NCBI RefSeq assembly: GCF_000497575.1
Contig: NZ_APJI01000010.1
Location: 1-64,000, forward strand
DNA: 64,000 bases
Source: Afipia sp. OHSU_II-C1
GTDB lineage: Bacteria > Pseudomonadota > Alphaproteobacteria > Rhizobiales > Xanthobacteraceae
Reading direction: 5' to 3'
Under the pieces are notes generated by a model. That model was not told where the DNA came from, searched no databases, and worked only from the letters and a program-made list of their open reading frames with translations. Both the position numbers and the translations under genes were made by a program. Below are positions 17,220 through 27,280 of this stretch, in pieces (positions within the stretch are counted from its first letter, which is position 1; each line of letters starts with the position of its first letter).

Positions 17220-18694
17220 CGTTTCTGCGCCCCGGTGGTTTGCGTGTTGAATGTGAGGACGAATGAGTATGGCGCCGGCCCTTCGTAGCGGATCTGGCCA
17301 TCGGAACCGGGCGCGCGCGCGAGGCCGGGCAGACGGAGCAATGCCCGCGCCATCTCCATGAGAGCGCTCTCGGCAACGTATCTGCCGAAGCAGCGGCGCT
17401 CGCCGTCGCCAAAATGAATGTAATTCTTCAGCGGCCGCTGCGGATCGAACCGCGACGGGTCTGAAAATGCATCGGGATCGAACATGGCGGCCAGTGGCGC
17501 CGCCAGAACGCGTGCGCCCGCCGGCACGATGCGCACGCGCCTGGTTCCGTTTGCGACGATTGTTTCGCGTGGACAATCGCGCACGAGCAGGGGCAGCATC
17601 GGCCGGAACCGGAGCGCCTCATAAATGTAGTGTGTCAGCGCCTCGCGGGACTTCGCCACACGCTCCGCCGCGAAACGCCGATCACTGTCCGATGCTCCGC
17701 TCGCGAGGCGCTGTTCTTCCGCTTCCGCATGATCGAGCGCGATGGCCAGCTTCTGCGCTTGCCGCAAGGCATCGGGCCGGGCCACGAGCTGATCGACCAT
17801 CTGCGAGGTCCCGCGAACCACCGTTGCAAGACCGGTCGCAACCAGACCGGTCAGGTATCGCCGTATCCAGTCTTCATCGAACCACTTTGGCGTGCCGCCG
17901 GCATGCAGCAGCGCCGTCAGGCGCGTCAGCAGATTGTCGGGAAGTTCGCCTTGGCGTGACGCGCTGATTGCCGACCTGACAACCGCAATCTGCTCCAGCA
18001 GCTGCTGCGTCAGGGCAGCCATATCGTCGCGCGATTCGATCCACGGATTTGAACCGACCGGAGGATTGACCATGATAATCCCGGCCAGGTTACGCGTGGC
18101 GCGCGCCATGCGGCGCTTGTCGTTTTTCAGCGGAGCAACGCCGAAATAGTCGGCGGCAATGCGAATGACCGCGGGCTCCGCAAGCTCGGCGACCATGTCG
18201 ATCCGGCCGTTATTGGCAGCGGTTATCCGCTCGCGGCATTCTTCAGCGACCACTTTCCTGATTGTCTGCGGATCGATCTCCCGCCTGACCACACTCTGAA
18301 GCAACCCCCGCTCGCGCGCGTGTTGCTCGCGCCAGTCAACCGTCATCAGAAACGGACCCCACGGCATCCCCGGATCGATCACCTCGCCCAGTGTGAAGTC
18401 ATCGAAGCGCCCGAGAACCTCTCGAACATCGCTCATCTTGGTGAGAACGACGAGCTTGCCGAAGATCGAAATCGGACGCACACGGCGCAGCAGCGTGAAG
18501 ACAAGCTTGAGAAGCCAGAGATGGCAAAAGATGTAGGAGCTGAACCGGTAGCTCGCCCTTTGCCGGGCAAGCGAGATTCTTTGCAACAATCGGGTCAGTA
18601 CGCCGCCATCGGTCGCCCGCCTTTCGCGGCGAGGAGCCGCAGAGGAATGGCGATGTGGACCTTCGATCATTGAATCAGGAACGTGCGTGCTCAT
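17216..18694 (-). CDS. Cytochrome P450 with non-canonical helix I
   Basis: 492 aa from ATG 18694 (a TTG at 18709 is also possible). The haem-thiolate loop is canonical: FGDGERRCFG, with Cys about residue 435. The K-helix ExxR is present (EALRFRP). The helix I region reads VATGLATVVRGT where (A/G)Gx(D/E)T is expected, so the acid-alcohol pair used for O2 activation is missing. P450s lacking it, such as peroxygenases and hydroperoxide-rearranging types, use peroxides instead, and the operon encodes a DyP peroxidase. A hydrophobic stretch near residue 55 (IFCHLWLLKLVFTLL) may be a membrane contact. The first gene of the operon, with a CRP-like box about 290 bp upstream. Confidence 0.88.
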   Translation of the reverse strand: MSTHVPDSMIEGPHRHSSAAPRRERRATDGGVLTRLLQRISLARQRASYRFSSYIFCHLWLLKLVFTLLRRVRPISIFGKLVVLTKMSDVREVLGRFDDFTLGEVIDPGMPWGPFLMTVDWREQHARERGLLQSVVRREIDPQTIRKVVAEECRERITAANNGRIDMVAELAEPAVIRIAADYFGVAPLKNDKRRMARATRNLAGIIMVNPPVGSNPWIESRDDMAALTQQLLEQIAVVRSAISASRQGELPDNLLTRLTALLHAGGTPKWFDEDWIRRYLTGLVATGLATVVRGTSQMVDQLVARPDALRQAQKLAIALDHAEAEEQRLASGASDSDRRFAAERVAKSREALTHYIYEALRFRPMLPLLVRDCPRETIVANGTRRVRIVPAGARVLAAPLAAMFDPDAFSDPSRFDPQRPLKNYIHFGDGERRCFGRYVAESALMEMARALLRLPGLARAPGSDGQIRYEGPAPYSFVLTFNTQTTGAQKR

Positions 18695-18709
18695 GACGAC
18701 ATCCCGCAA

Positions 18710-18980
18710 TTATCGCTGGCAATGAACGCGCTAAAAATCTGGATCGGCAATCGATTGGTCTGCGCAGTCGACAGCAAGATATCATCTCCACCAGAGGACG
18801 ACCAACACTTAGAGATTGATCCGTGAGAAGCAGATGGCACGGTTTCCGGAGGGCAAAAACATCGGCGTACACTCTGCAAATCTTCAATGACGCCAACACC
18901 TTGGGGGATATCGGCGCGCGGCGCTCCGATAGAGCTCGATTGCCTCTCGCTCTTGAAAAATAGCCGCTCGGGGTGGCTGT
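18710..18980. other. Gene-free upstream region of the P450 operon
   Basis: This DNA separates the divergent P450 operon and the second small gene. I see no convincing gene. A minus-strand frame (18691-18999) ends in an ATGA overlap with the P450 start, but it begins at a GTG inside the CRP-like palindrome, so it is not annotated. It presumably holds the P450 promoter. Confidence 0.4.
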
Positions 18981-19004
18981 CGAATGTGAGCTCGCTCACA
19001 TTCG
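18981..19004. promoter_or_regulatory. CRP-like binding site 2 (24-bp palindrome)
   Basis: A perfect inverted repeat with 11-bp arms (CGAATGTGAGC / GCTCACATTCG) and a 2-bp centre. Inside it is TGTGA (18985-18989)-N6-TCACA (18996-19000), flanked by AA/TT as in the best E. coli CRP sites. Its centre is 63 bp from the centre of site 3, about six helical turns, so tandem Crp dimers would face the same side. It also lies upstream of the divergent P450 operon. Confidence 0.75.
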
Positions 19005-19047
19005 CCGCGCAGTTTCTGCCGCGGCGAGATGATGGAATTTTGCGATC

Positions 19048-19063
19048 TGTGGGTCAGGTCACA
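19048..19063 (+). promoter_or_regulatory. CRP-like binding site 3
   Basis: TGTGGGTCAGGTCACA matches TGTGA-N6-TCACA with one mismatch. Its last base is 53 nt before the ATG at 19116, against 54 nt for site 1 and the gene at 9173. Both boxes are preceded by ATC. Confidence 0.62.
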
Positions 19064-19074
19064 GACAGATTCGC

Positions 19075-19117
19075 ACCCTTGTTGAAGGGTTCATGGCAGC
19101 CAATAGGAGGCTGCCAT
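19075..19117 (+). promoter_or_regulatory. Two hairpins in the leader, the second hiding ribosome-binding site and start codon
   Basis: The first hairpin is ACCCTT/AAGGGT (19075-19080/19085-19090, loop GTTG). The second is a perfect 9-bp repeat, ATGGCAGCC/GGCTGCCAT (19093-19101/19109-19117), with a 7-nt loop. It contains AGGAGG (19105-19110) and the AT of the start codon at 19116. It would block translation when folded. Whether both arms are transcribed depends on the unmapped start site. Confidence 0.5.
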
Positions 19118-19385
19118 GAAAAACAGGCTCAGCTACAGCACCCGCCGCTTCGTCTTCATCGTTGGCGCATTTTGCGCTTATGGATTACTGGCCGGCGGCC
19201 TGATCATTCTCAACGCGAACAACCCGCACGCCAAAGGCGAAGCCACTTTCGATACCGCGACCATGGATTTTCCGTCATCGAACGCGGCGCCGGCTGCAAG
19301 GGCGGCGATAGCCGCGCTTCCCATTCAGGAGCTTCACCGCAAGACGACAAACCTTCCCGTTGAAGTTTTTGCCGATCCGAACTGA
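19116..19385 (+). CDS. Small single-pass membrane protein (CRP-box gene 2)
   Basis: 89 aa, not recognised. A short basic N-terminus (MKNRLSYSTRR) is followed by one membrane helix (about residues 12-33, FVFIVGAFCAYGLLAGGLIIL) and a periplasm-facing-type polar tail rich in Ala, Asn and Thr. The basic-in rule puts the tail outside. AGGAGG with a 5-nt spacer sets the start. The leader layout copies that of the gene at 9173. It is divergent from the P450 operon and shares a CRP-like control region with it. Confidence 0.62.
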   Translation: MKNRLSYSTRRFVFIVGAFCAYGLLAGGLIILNANNPHAKGEATFDTATMDFPSSNAAPAARAAIAALPIQELHRKTTNLPVEVFADPN

Positions 19386-19490
19386 CGCCAGCTGCCGCCG
19401 GATGCACCGTGCGACACTCGCCCTATGCATCCGCGCGCAGGCGGGGGACCTTGAGTCGCAAAGCCGGGAGTTCTGGCGTTCAGGGAATTT

Positions 19491-19580
19491 TGGCGGAGAG
19501 GGAGGGATTCGAACCCCCGATAGGCTTGCACCTATGCCGCATTTCGAGTGCGGTGCATTCGACCACTCTGCCACCTCTCC
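19491..19580 (-). tRNA. tRNA-Ser (anticodon CGA)
   Basis: On the minus strand, GGAGAGG (5' acceptor arm, from 19580) pairs with CCTCTCC ending at 19495, followed by discriminator G and an encoded CCA (19491-19493). The anticodon loop is CTCGAAA, giving CGA for UCG codons. The long variable arm (CATAGGTGCAAGCCTATC) is the class II feature of tRNA-Ser, and GGTTCGAATCC is the T-loop. All arms are intact. Confidence 0.96.
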
Positions 19581-19680
19581 AGGTACCAAAACGGCGGTTT
19601 CCGCCGGGTCGCGGGCCGAGTTCTATGCGAGGATGCCCGTCCAGACAAGGCGCTGTCGGTCTTTTCAGGCCTGAGAATGA

Positions 19681-19696
19681 CGGGCAGTCATGCCCG
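19681..19696. terminator. Hairpin downstream of the ROK-like gene
   Basis: CGGGCA-GTCA-TGCCCG forms a perfect 6-bp stem with a 4-nt loop, 96 nt past the stop of the minus-strand gene at 19792. There is no T-run. A second small stem, CGGCGG-TTT-CCGCCG, is at 19592-19606, just upstream of the tRNA on its strand. Confidence 0.3.
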
Positions 19697-19791
19697 CAGG
19701 GCGGATCTTCGGTCTTGCCCGATTAACGCCACCGGCCGCGAGGGCAATCTTGCCGCCTCAGCCCTCTTTTCTAAACAACGCCGTCCCCATC

Positions 19792-20868
19792 TCAGCCTTT
19801 CTTCTTCTCTCTCGGGTTGCGCATGGTGAAGCGGGCATTGCCGAGACCGGTGCCGATGGTGAGGATTCCCCAGCGCATATAATCCTGCATAAAGGGAATT
19901 TCGCTCAAGCCCTGCACCACGCCGTCGTTGTGCATCAGGACAGCGGTGTCGTGATCGCCGATGCTGGGGATCAGGTCGATCAGGCTAGCGGGCAGATTGA
20001 ACTTGCTGCTTTCCCAGTTCCCCGGCAGATTCTGCGCGCCCTTTTCGATCGACCCGTCGGCATCGATCGCACCGGGACACGAGACGCCGATAAAAGGCGC
20101 CAGTTTCAGGCCCTCATTCTCTGCCTGTTTCAGCAGCCCTTTCAGCATTCCGGCCAGCTTTTTCACCGCTCCCTCTCGGGTCGGCTCATCATCGGCATGA
20201 CGCCAGAGTTCGGATTTCCAGACCGAGGCTTTCGACAGATCCGGTGCCTTCTTCTGGCGGGTTTCAACCACGCCGCAACGGATGTTGGTGCCGCCAATAT
20301 CGACCGCGAGAAGGCTGTCGTGACCCTCGAAAATCCATGACGGTGCCAGATGCGCACAACCGATCAGCGCCGCTTCATCGGGATGGAAGCGAATCGGAAT
20401 CAGGCTGACCTTCGCACCTTCCGCCTTGAGAATGATGTCCGCCCGCGCGATCGCCAATTCGCCGATCCGGCTCTGCCGGAAGCCGCCACCGACAATGATC
20501 GCTTCCGTCTTGCCCCATGCCTTGGTTTTGAGGAAGCGCCCCGTGACATAGGCCAGTTCCTGGGCAAACTCCTCAATGGCGCTGTGGATCAGCGCCGAGG
20601 CTTCGACATCCTCGCCGAACAGAATGTCGTCGAGCTTTTTCTTGCTAATGTCTTCGGTGGATTTGGCGCCCAGCGGGTCGTCACCGTTTTTCTTCAGGGG
20701 CTTGCGCCATTTGTCGAGAATATCCTGAAAAGCGCCCTTGCTGGCGCGGTCGCCCAGAAATCCGTCCTCATCCTTGAGCTCAATGTTGTAGCTGTCGATG
20801 TCCACGGACGGCAGGCGCGCCGCCCCATGTTTACCAATGCCGGCGATCGTCAGCGTGTCTTCAGCCAT
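19792..20868 (-). CDS. ROK/sugar-kinase-like protein with permuted motif order
   Basis: 358 aa. ASKHA/ROK motifs are present but in an unusual order. A segment that normally ends a ROK protein comes first: AIIVGGGFRQ (residues 123-131) and FHPDEAALIGCAHLA (161-175). Then come phosphate-1 DIGGTN (190-195), CPGAID (264-269), the catalytic-type HND (313-315) and GTGLGNA (339-345) near the end. This reads as a natural circular permutation. Residues 1-90 are lysine/aspartate-rich and unrecognised. It may be a glucokinase-type enzyme or a non-catalytic relative. Monocistronic. Confidence 0.75.
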   Translation of the reverse strand: MAEDTLTIAGIGKHGAARLPSVDIDSYNIELKDEDGFLGDRASKGAFQDILDKWRKPLKKNGDDPLGAKSTEDISKKKLDDILFGEDVEASALIHSAIEEFAQELAYVTGRFLKTKAWGKTEAIIVGGGFRQSRIGELAIARADIILKAEGAKVSLIPIRFHPDEAALIGCAHLAPSWIFEGHDSLLAVDIGGTNIRCGVVETRQKKAPDLSKASVWKSELWRHADDEPTREGAVKKLAGMLKGLLKQAENEGLKLAPFIGVSCPGAIDADGSIEKGAQNLPGNWESSKFNLPASLIDLIPSIGDHDTAVLMHNDGVVQGLSEIPFMQDYMRWGILTIGTGLGNARFTMRNPREKKKG

Positions 20869-21202
20869 ATCCGGAAGCCCCTTAACTGTTGCGAGGTATA
20901 ACGACCGGGGAACCGGATTGTTTCGGGGGCGGGTTGCCGCAGCGCTCGCGGAGGCCCAAAACGCCGGAAAATCGAGCCAAATGGCTCAGAAAAGGCCCTT
21001 TTTCGGGCTGCTTTTTCTTGACTCGTGGTCTTCTGCGGCTATAACACCCGCAACCCGGCGCGGGATTTCTCGCGCCGTTTGTTTTTGCGCGGCCGCAGCC
21101 TCGACGTTGTAGCGACGCAGACAATTGAACCCATAGCGACTGAACAAGAAGCCGGGCCGGATTTCATCCGAGCATCGGAATCGAACACGAAGGAAAAAAA
21201 CG
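20869..21202. other. Divergent control region of the ROK-like and rplU genes
   Basis: 334 bp without a supported gene. It contains the rplU promoter candidate at 21018-21045; nothing else is clear. Confidence 0.5.
21018..21045 (+). promoter_or_regulatory. Sigma70-type promoter of rplU-rpmA
   Basis: TTGACT (21018-21023), a 16-nt spacer and TATAAC (21040-21045) form a good housekeeping promoter about 158 nt upstream of rplU. A long leader is usual for this ribosomal operon. Confidence 0.65.
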
Positions 21203-21694
21203 ATGTTCGCAGTCATCAAAACCGGCGGCCGGCAGTTCCGTGTCGTTCCTGATGATGTGCTCGAGATTGGCAAGATCGCCGGCGATGTCGGAACGATCGT
21301 GCAACTTGGCGAAGTAATGGTGGTGGGCGGCGACACGCCGGTCCTCGGCGCGCCGTTCGTGAGTGGCGCATCCGTGGCGGCCGAAGTGCTGGACCACAAG
21401 CGCGGCCCGAAGGTGATTTCCTTCAAGAAGCGCCGCCGCAAGAATTCGAAGCGCAAGCGCGGCTATCGCGACGAAATCACGGTGATCCGCGTCACCGAGA
21501 TTCTGACCGACGGCAAGGCTCCGAGCGTGGGTCCGCGCCCGAAGAAGGAAAAGAAGGTCGAAGCACCATCCGCCGAGGGTGATGCTCCCGCCAAGGCTGC
21601 GAAGAAGGCTCCGGCCAAAAAGGCAGCTCCGAAAGCTGCCGCAAAGGCCCCCGCCAAAAAGGCAGCACCGAAGGCAAAGAGCGACAAAAAGTGA
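21203..21694 (+). CDS. rplU: 50S ribosomal protein L21 with long Ala/Lys/Pro tail
   Basis: 163 aa. The first 103 residues are canonical L21 (MFAVIKTGGRQFRV...KVISFKKRRRKNSKRKRGYRDEITVIRV). A low-complexity tail of about 50 residues with AKKAPAKKAAPKAAAK-type repeats follows, resembling histone H1-like sequence. Such tails occur on alphaproteobacterial L21 and their role is unknown. Co-transcribed with rpmA. Confidence 0.97.
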   Translation: MFAVIKTGGRQFRVVPDDVLEIGKIAGDVGTIVQLGEVMVVGGDTPVLGAPFVSGASVAAEVLDHKRGPKVISFKKRRRKNSKRKRGYRDEITVIRVTEILTDGKAPSVGPRPKKEKKVEAPSAEGDAPAKAAKKAPAKKAAPKAAAKAPAKKAAPKAKSDKK

Positions 21695-21750
21695 AATGAT
21701 TCCGTCAAGGAATCGGTCTATACACTAGACGCAAGTTTGGAGACGGAGCG

Positions 21751-22020
21751 ATGGCTCACAAAAAAGCAGGCGGTTCTTCGCGCAACGGACGCGACTCAGC
21801 TGGCAAGCGCCTTGGCGTCAAGGCGTTCGGCGGCGAACACGTGATTCCGGGCAATATCATTGCCCGTCAGCGCGGCACGACCTGGCATCCCGGCCTTAAC
21901 GTCGGCATGGGCACGGACCATACCCTTTTCGCCAAGATCGAAGGCAAGGTCGAATTCCGCGCCAAAGCCAACGGCCGCACCTTCGTCTCGGTTATTCCGA
22001 TGGCGGAAGCGGCTGAATAA
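21751..22020 (+). CDS. rpmA: 50S ribosomal protein L27
   Basis: 89 aa, full length, starting [24 protein letters not shown] with the conserved N-terminus that reaches the peptidyl-transferase centre. It follows rplU by 56 nt. The strong hairpin at 22080 terminates or attenuates the pair. Confidence 0.98.
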   Translation: MAHKKAGGSSRNGRDSAGKRLGVKAFGGEHVIPGNIIARQRGTTWHPGLNVGMGTDHTLFAKIEGKVEFRAKANGRTFVSVIPMAEAAE

Positions 22021-22038
22021 ACGGTAGACACATCGCGT

Positions 22039-22115
22039 CTGCCGGGTCTCGTTGAACCGGCAGAGCGCCAGAAGGCTCGAAAGGGGAGACGGGTAAACCG
22101 GCCTCCCCTTTTCGT
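22039..22115 (+). terminator. Tandem hairpins, the second an intrinsic terminator, after rpmA
   Basis: CTGCCGG/CCGGCAG (22039-22045/22057-22063) is followed by AAAGGGGAG/CTCCCCTTT (22080-22088/22103-22111) with a TTTTCGTTT trailer. Confidence 0.75.
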
Positions 22116-22154
22116 TTGCGCCCGTTGGGGACGGGCACATGAAGGAGCCTTGTC

Positions 22155-22742
22155 ATGTTGCTGGAAAAGCCAACGCCCATCTTGCTGGAATCAAGAGCCG
22201 TCGTCCTCGAGACCGATCGGCTGGTGTTGCGTCAGCCGACGCTCGCGGACGTAAAAGCCATTGCGCATGTCGTGGGTGACAAGCGTGTGGCCGTTAATCT
22301 GCGCCGCGTGCCGCATCCCTATTCGCTGGACGATGCCATCAGCTTCGTGAACACCGTCGCAGGCACTGTCGATACCGTTTTCCTTGTCGAGCGCGAGCGT
22401 ACCGCGGTCGGGCTTGTCGGCCTGAGTTGGGAAGACGAGAACGCGCCGGAACTGGGTTACTGTTTTGGCGTCGATCACTGGGGCAAGGGCTTTGCCACGG
22501 AAGCCGCGCGCGCCGTGATCGATTACGCCTTCGAGGAATTTGCCATCGACGAACTGCTGGCTGGCGCGCGCGTGCTGAACCCGGCCTCGCGTCACGTGCT
22601 GGAGAAGTGCGGCTTCCAGTGGACCGGCGTCGAACTGCACCGCTTCCTCGCGCTCGGATCGTCGACACCGGTCGATCGCTTCAAGCTCGAGCGCGGCGTG
22701 TGGTCGTCGATCAAGAGCTGGCGCAACTCGACGCGGCGGTGA
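22155..22742 (+). CDS. GNAT family N-acetyltransferase (RimJ/RimL type)
   Basis: 195 aa. LETDRLVLRQPTLADVKAIAHVVGD begins the fold; ELGYCFGVDHWGKGFATEAARAVIDYAF is the acetyl-CoA-binding segment; NPASRHVLEKCGFQ is the C-terminal signature. The substrate is unknown, possibly a protein N-terminus or a small amine. Its position between rpmA and obgE suggests a conserved neighbourhood. Confidence 0.9.
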   Translation: MLLEKPTPILLESRAVVLETDRLVLRQPTLADVKAIAHVVGDKRVAVNLRRVPHPYSLDDAISFVNTVAGTVDTVFLVERERTAVGLVGLSWEDENAPELGYCFGVDHWGKGFATEAARAVIDYAFEEFAIDELLAGARVLNPASRHVLEKCGFQWTGVELHRFLALGSSTPVDRFKLERGVWSSIKSWRNSTRR

Positions 22743-22751
22743 GCCGACAAG

Positions 22752-22786
22752 GCATGATCCTCTCCGGAGCGCCGGGAGGATCATGC
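22752..22786. terminator. Hairpin between convergent GNAT and EamA genes
   Basis: GCATGATCCTC/GAGGATCATGC (22752-22762/22776-22786) is a perfect 11-bp stem with a 13-nt loop. There is no T-run. The GATCC/GGATC arms resemble those of the hairpin at 57409. Confidence 0.5.
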
Positions 22787-22787
22787 A

Positions 22788-23711
22788 CTAAACCACCGTG
22801 GGCGGATTGGGCTCAGGCTCGCGATGCATGACCGCGCGCTCGCGCAGGAAGATATAGATTCCCGCACAGGCGACGATGGTCGCCCCTATTATCGTGTTCG
22901 GTGACGGCACATCGCCGAACACCAGAAATCCCAGCACAACCGCCCACACGATCATCGTGTACTGAAACGGCGCCACCACACTGGCAGGCGCCAGAATCAG
23001 CGACCGGTTGAGGCACAGCACGGCAACCACATTTGACCGTGCCGCTGATCAGCAACAGAACAACGATCAGCCATGTCGGCGGAAGGAAGATGAACGCGGA
23101 CATGACTCCGCCGAAGACAAACGAGCCCACCACCTGGGTCATGGCCAGAAGAAAGTTGGACGTGCCGCGCACATAACGCGTCACGATCATGAACACCGAC
23201 TGGCACAGACAACCCGCCAGCGCGATCAAGGCCGGCCAGGAAATGGCTGCGCCAGTGGGGCGCAGCGCGATGATGACCCCCACGAACCCCACGACAACGG
23301 CCGTCCAGCGCCGCCAGCCGACCTGCTCACGCAGAAAAATCGCGGAGAAGGCTGTAACGAAAATCGGCGCGGCCAGATAGCAGGTGGTGGCGTCCGCCAG
23401 CGGGATGTACTTGATGGCCGTGAAGAACAGCATACCGTCGGCAACGGACATCGCCATGCGCAGCACCTGCAAACCGGGCCGCGGCACATGGCGCATCGCC
23501 GCGAAATTGTCGCGGGCAAGAAACGGCATCAGCGTTGCGATGGCAGCAAACCCGCGGATGAAGAACAGCTGCGCCGGCGGATAGGTCGCAACCATCACCT
23601 TGCTGAAGACATTCACCAGCGAGAAAATCGTGATGGCCGCGAGCATGAATAGAATGCCCGCCAGCCTGGATGATCGCGGCGCGGCCCTTCGCAGGCTTTG
23701 CAATGAAAGGC

Positions 23712-23715
<4 letters not shown>
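22788..23715 (-). pseudogene. EamA/DMT-family permease with a single-base frameshift
   Basis: The N-terminal frame (23715 down to about 23035) encodes eight or so helices that closely match the upstream paralogue, ending LLLISGTV. The remaining part (NVVAVLCLNRSLILAPASVVAPFQYTMIVWAVV..., to 22788) lies in another frame. Dropping one A from the AAA run (plus-strand TTT at 23032-23034) joins them into a full-length protein that aligns without gaps with the paralogue (AGCISIVAALGVNRSLKLAPASVV). It is either a recent inactivation or a sequencing error. The start overlaps the upstream gene stop (ATGA). Confidence 0.85.
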
Positions 23716-25927
<2,212 letters not shown>

Positions 25928-25975
25928 CGCTCTCATTCGCAATTCAACTTAAGCCCATTACACGCTGATTTTCCG

Positions 25976-27121
25976 ATGTCGAATCCCGAACTGAATAATT
26001 TCCGCCGCATCGTCGTCAAGGTCGGATCGTCGCTGCTGATCGATTCCAGCGCCGGCGAAGTCCGCGCATCATGGCTGGCCGCACTCGCAGCCGATCTCGC
26101 CAAGCTGCATCACGCAGGCAAGGATGTGCTCGTTGTTTCATCGGGCTCGATCGCACTCGGCCGCAGCCGCCTGAAATTGCCGAGCGGCCTGCTCAAGCTC
26201 GAGGAAAGCCAGGCCGCCGCCGCCGTCGGCCAGATCGAACTCGCGCGCATCTGGTCCGGTGTGCTCGGCCATTACGGCATCGGCGCCGGACAGATCTTGG
26301 TCACGTTGCAGGACACCGAAGAGCGGAGGCGCTATCTCAATGCGCGCTCCACCATCTCGAAACTTCTCGAGTGGCGCGCCGTGCCGGTGATCAACGAGAA
26401 CGACACCGTCGCCACCAACGAAATCCGTTATGGCGACAACGACCGTCTCGCCGCGCGCGTCGCCACCATGACCAGCGCGGATCTGCTCATCCTCCTTTCA
26501 GACATTGACGGTCTCTACACCGCGCCGCCGTCGGCGAATCCGAACGCCAAGCTCATTCCTGTCGTCGAATCCGTCACCGCGGATATCGAGGCGATGGCAG
26601 GCGCGGCCGAATCCGAACTGTCGCGCGGCGGCATGCGCACCAAGATCGAGGCCGCGAAGATCGCAACCTCCGCCGGCACGCACATGCTGATCGCATCGGG
26701 CAAGATCGAACATCCGCTGCAGGCCATTGCCGATGGCGGGCCCTGCACATGGTTTCTCACCCCGGCCAATCCCGTCACTGCGCGCAAGCGCTGGATCGCA
26801 GGTTCGCTCGAGCCGAAGGGTACGCTCACCATCGACGCAGGTGCGGTCGCGGCATTGCGAGCAGGCAAGAGCCTCCTGCCGGCCGGCGTGATCCGGGTCG
26901 ACGGGCAGTTCGCCCGCGGGGACGCCGTGGTGGTGCGCGGCCCGGACACCCATGAGATCGGCCGCGGTCTTGTCGCCTATGACGCGGACCATGCCGACCA
27001 GATCAAGGGACGCTCGTCCTCGGACGCAGCGCAAATCCTCGGCATCAGTGGCCGCGCGGAAATGATCCATCGCGACGACCTGGTGGTCGGCGGCCCGCGC
27101 GGCACCGACAGCGCGAAATAG
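25976..27121 (+). CDS. proB: Glutamate 5-kinase
   Basis: 381 aa. Catalyses ATP-dependent phosphorylation of glutamate, the first step of proline synthesis. The kinase domain has [24 protein letters not shown] and [21 protein letters not shown]; a C-terminal PUA domain (about residues 285-370) is present. Forms a pathway pair with proA, 159 nt downstream; that gap holds no gene. Confidence 0.97.
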   Translation: MSNPELNNFRRIVVKVGSSLLIDSSAGEVRASWLAALAADLAKLHHAGKDVLVVSSGSIALGRSRLKLPSGLLKLEESQAAAAVGQIELARIWSGVLGHYGIGAGQILVTLQDTEERRRYLNARSTISKLLEWRAVPVINENDTVATNEIRYGDNDRLAARVATMTSADLLILLSDIDGLYTAPPSANPNAKLIPVVESVTADIEAMAGAAESELSRGGMRTKIEAAKIATSAGTHMLIASGKIEHPLQAIADGGPCTWFLTPANPVTARKRWIAGSLEPKGTLTIDAGAVAALRAGKSLLPAGVIRVDGQFARGDAVVVRGPDTHEIGRGLVAYDADHADQIKGRSSSDAAQILGISGRAEMIHRDDLVVGGPRGTDSAK

Positions 27122-27280
27122 CGCTCCCGGGCAAACCCGAGCACGGCCAATGGCCTAGCGGGGCGCCCCCTCGGCCACTGACCCATCCCGCCGGGCAGCC
27201 ATGTTCCCGGCGGCTCGCCGGGTCCGAATTTCTGTGCTAGAGCATGGCCTTACAGGCATTCCAACCCCACATAGACCGAC

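Noticed and set aside
15192-17576. 794-codon reading of the membrane-protein gene extending into the P450
   Set aside because: The extra 119 codons are an alternate frame of the P450; the GTGA overlap at 17216-17219 gives a natural start.
18691-18999. Minus-strand 102-codon frame ending in an ATGA overlap with the P450 start
   Set aside because: Its only start is a GTG inside the CRP-like palindrome, composition is not protein-like, and no ribosome-binding site is seen. The overlap may be chance.
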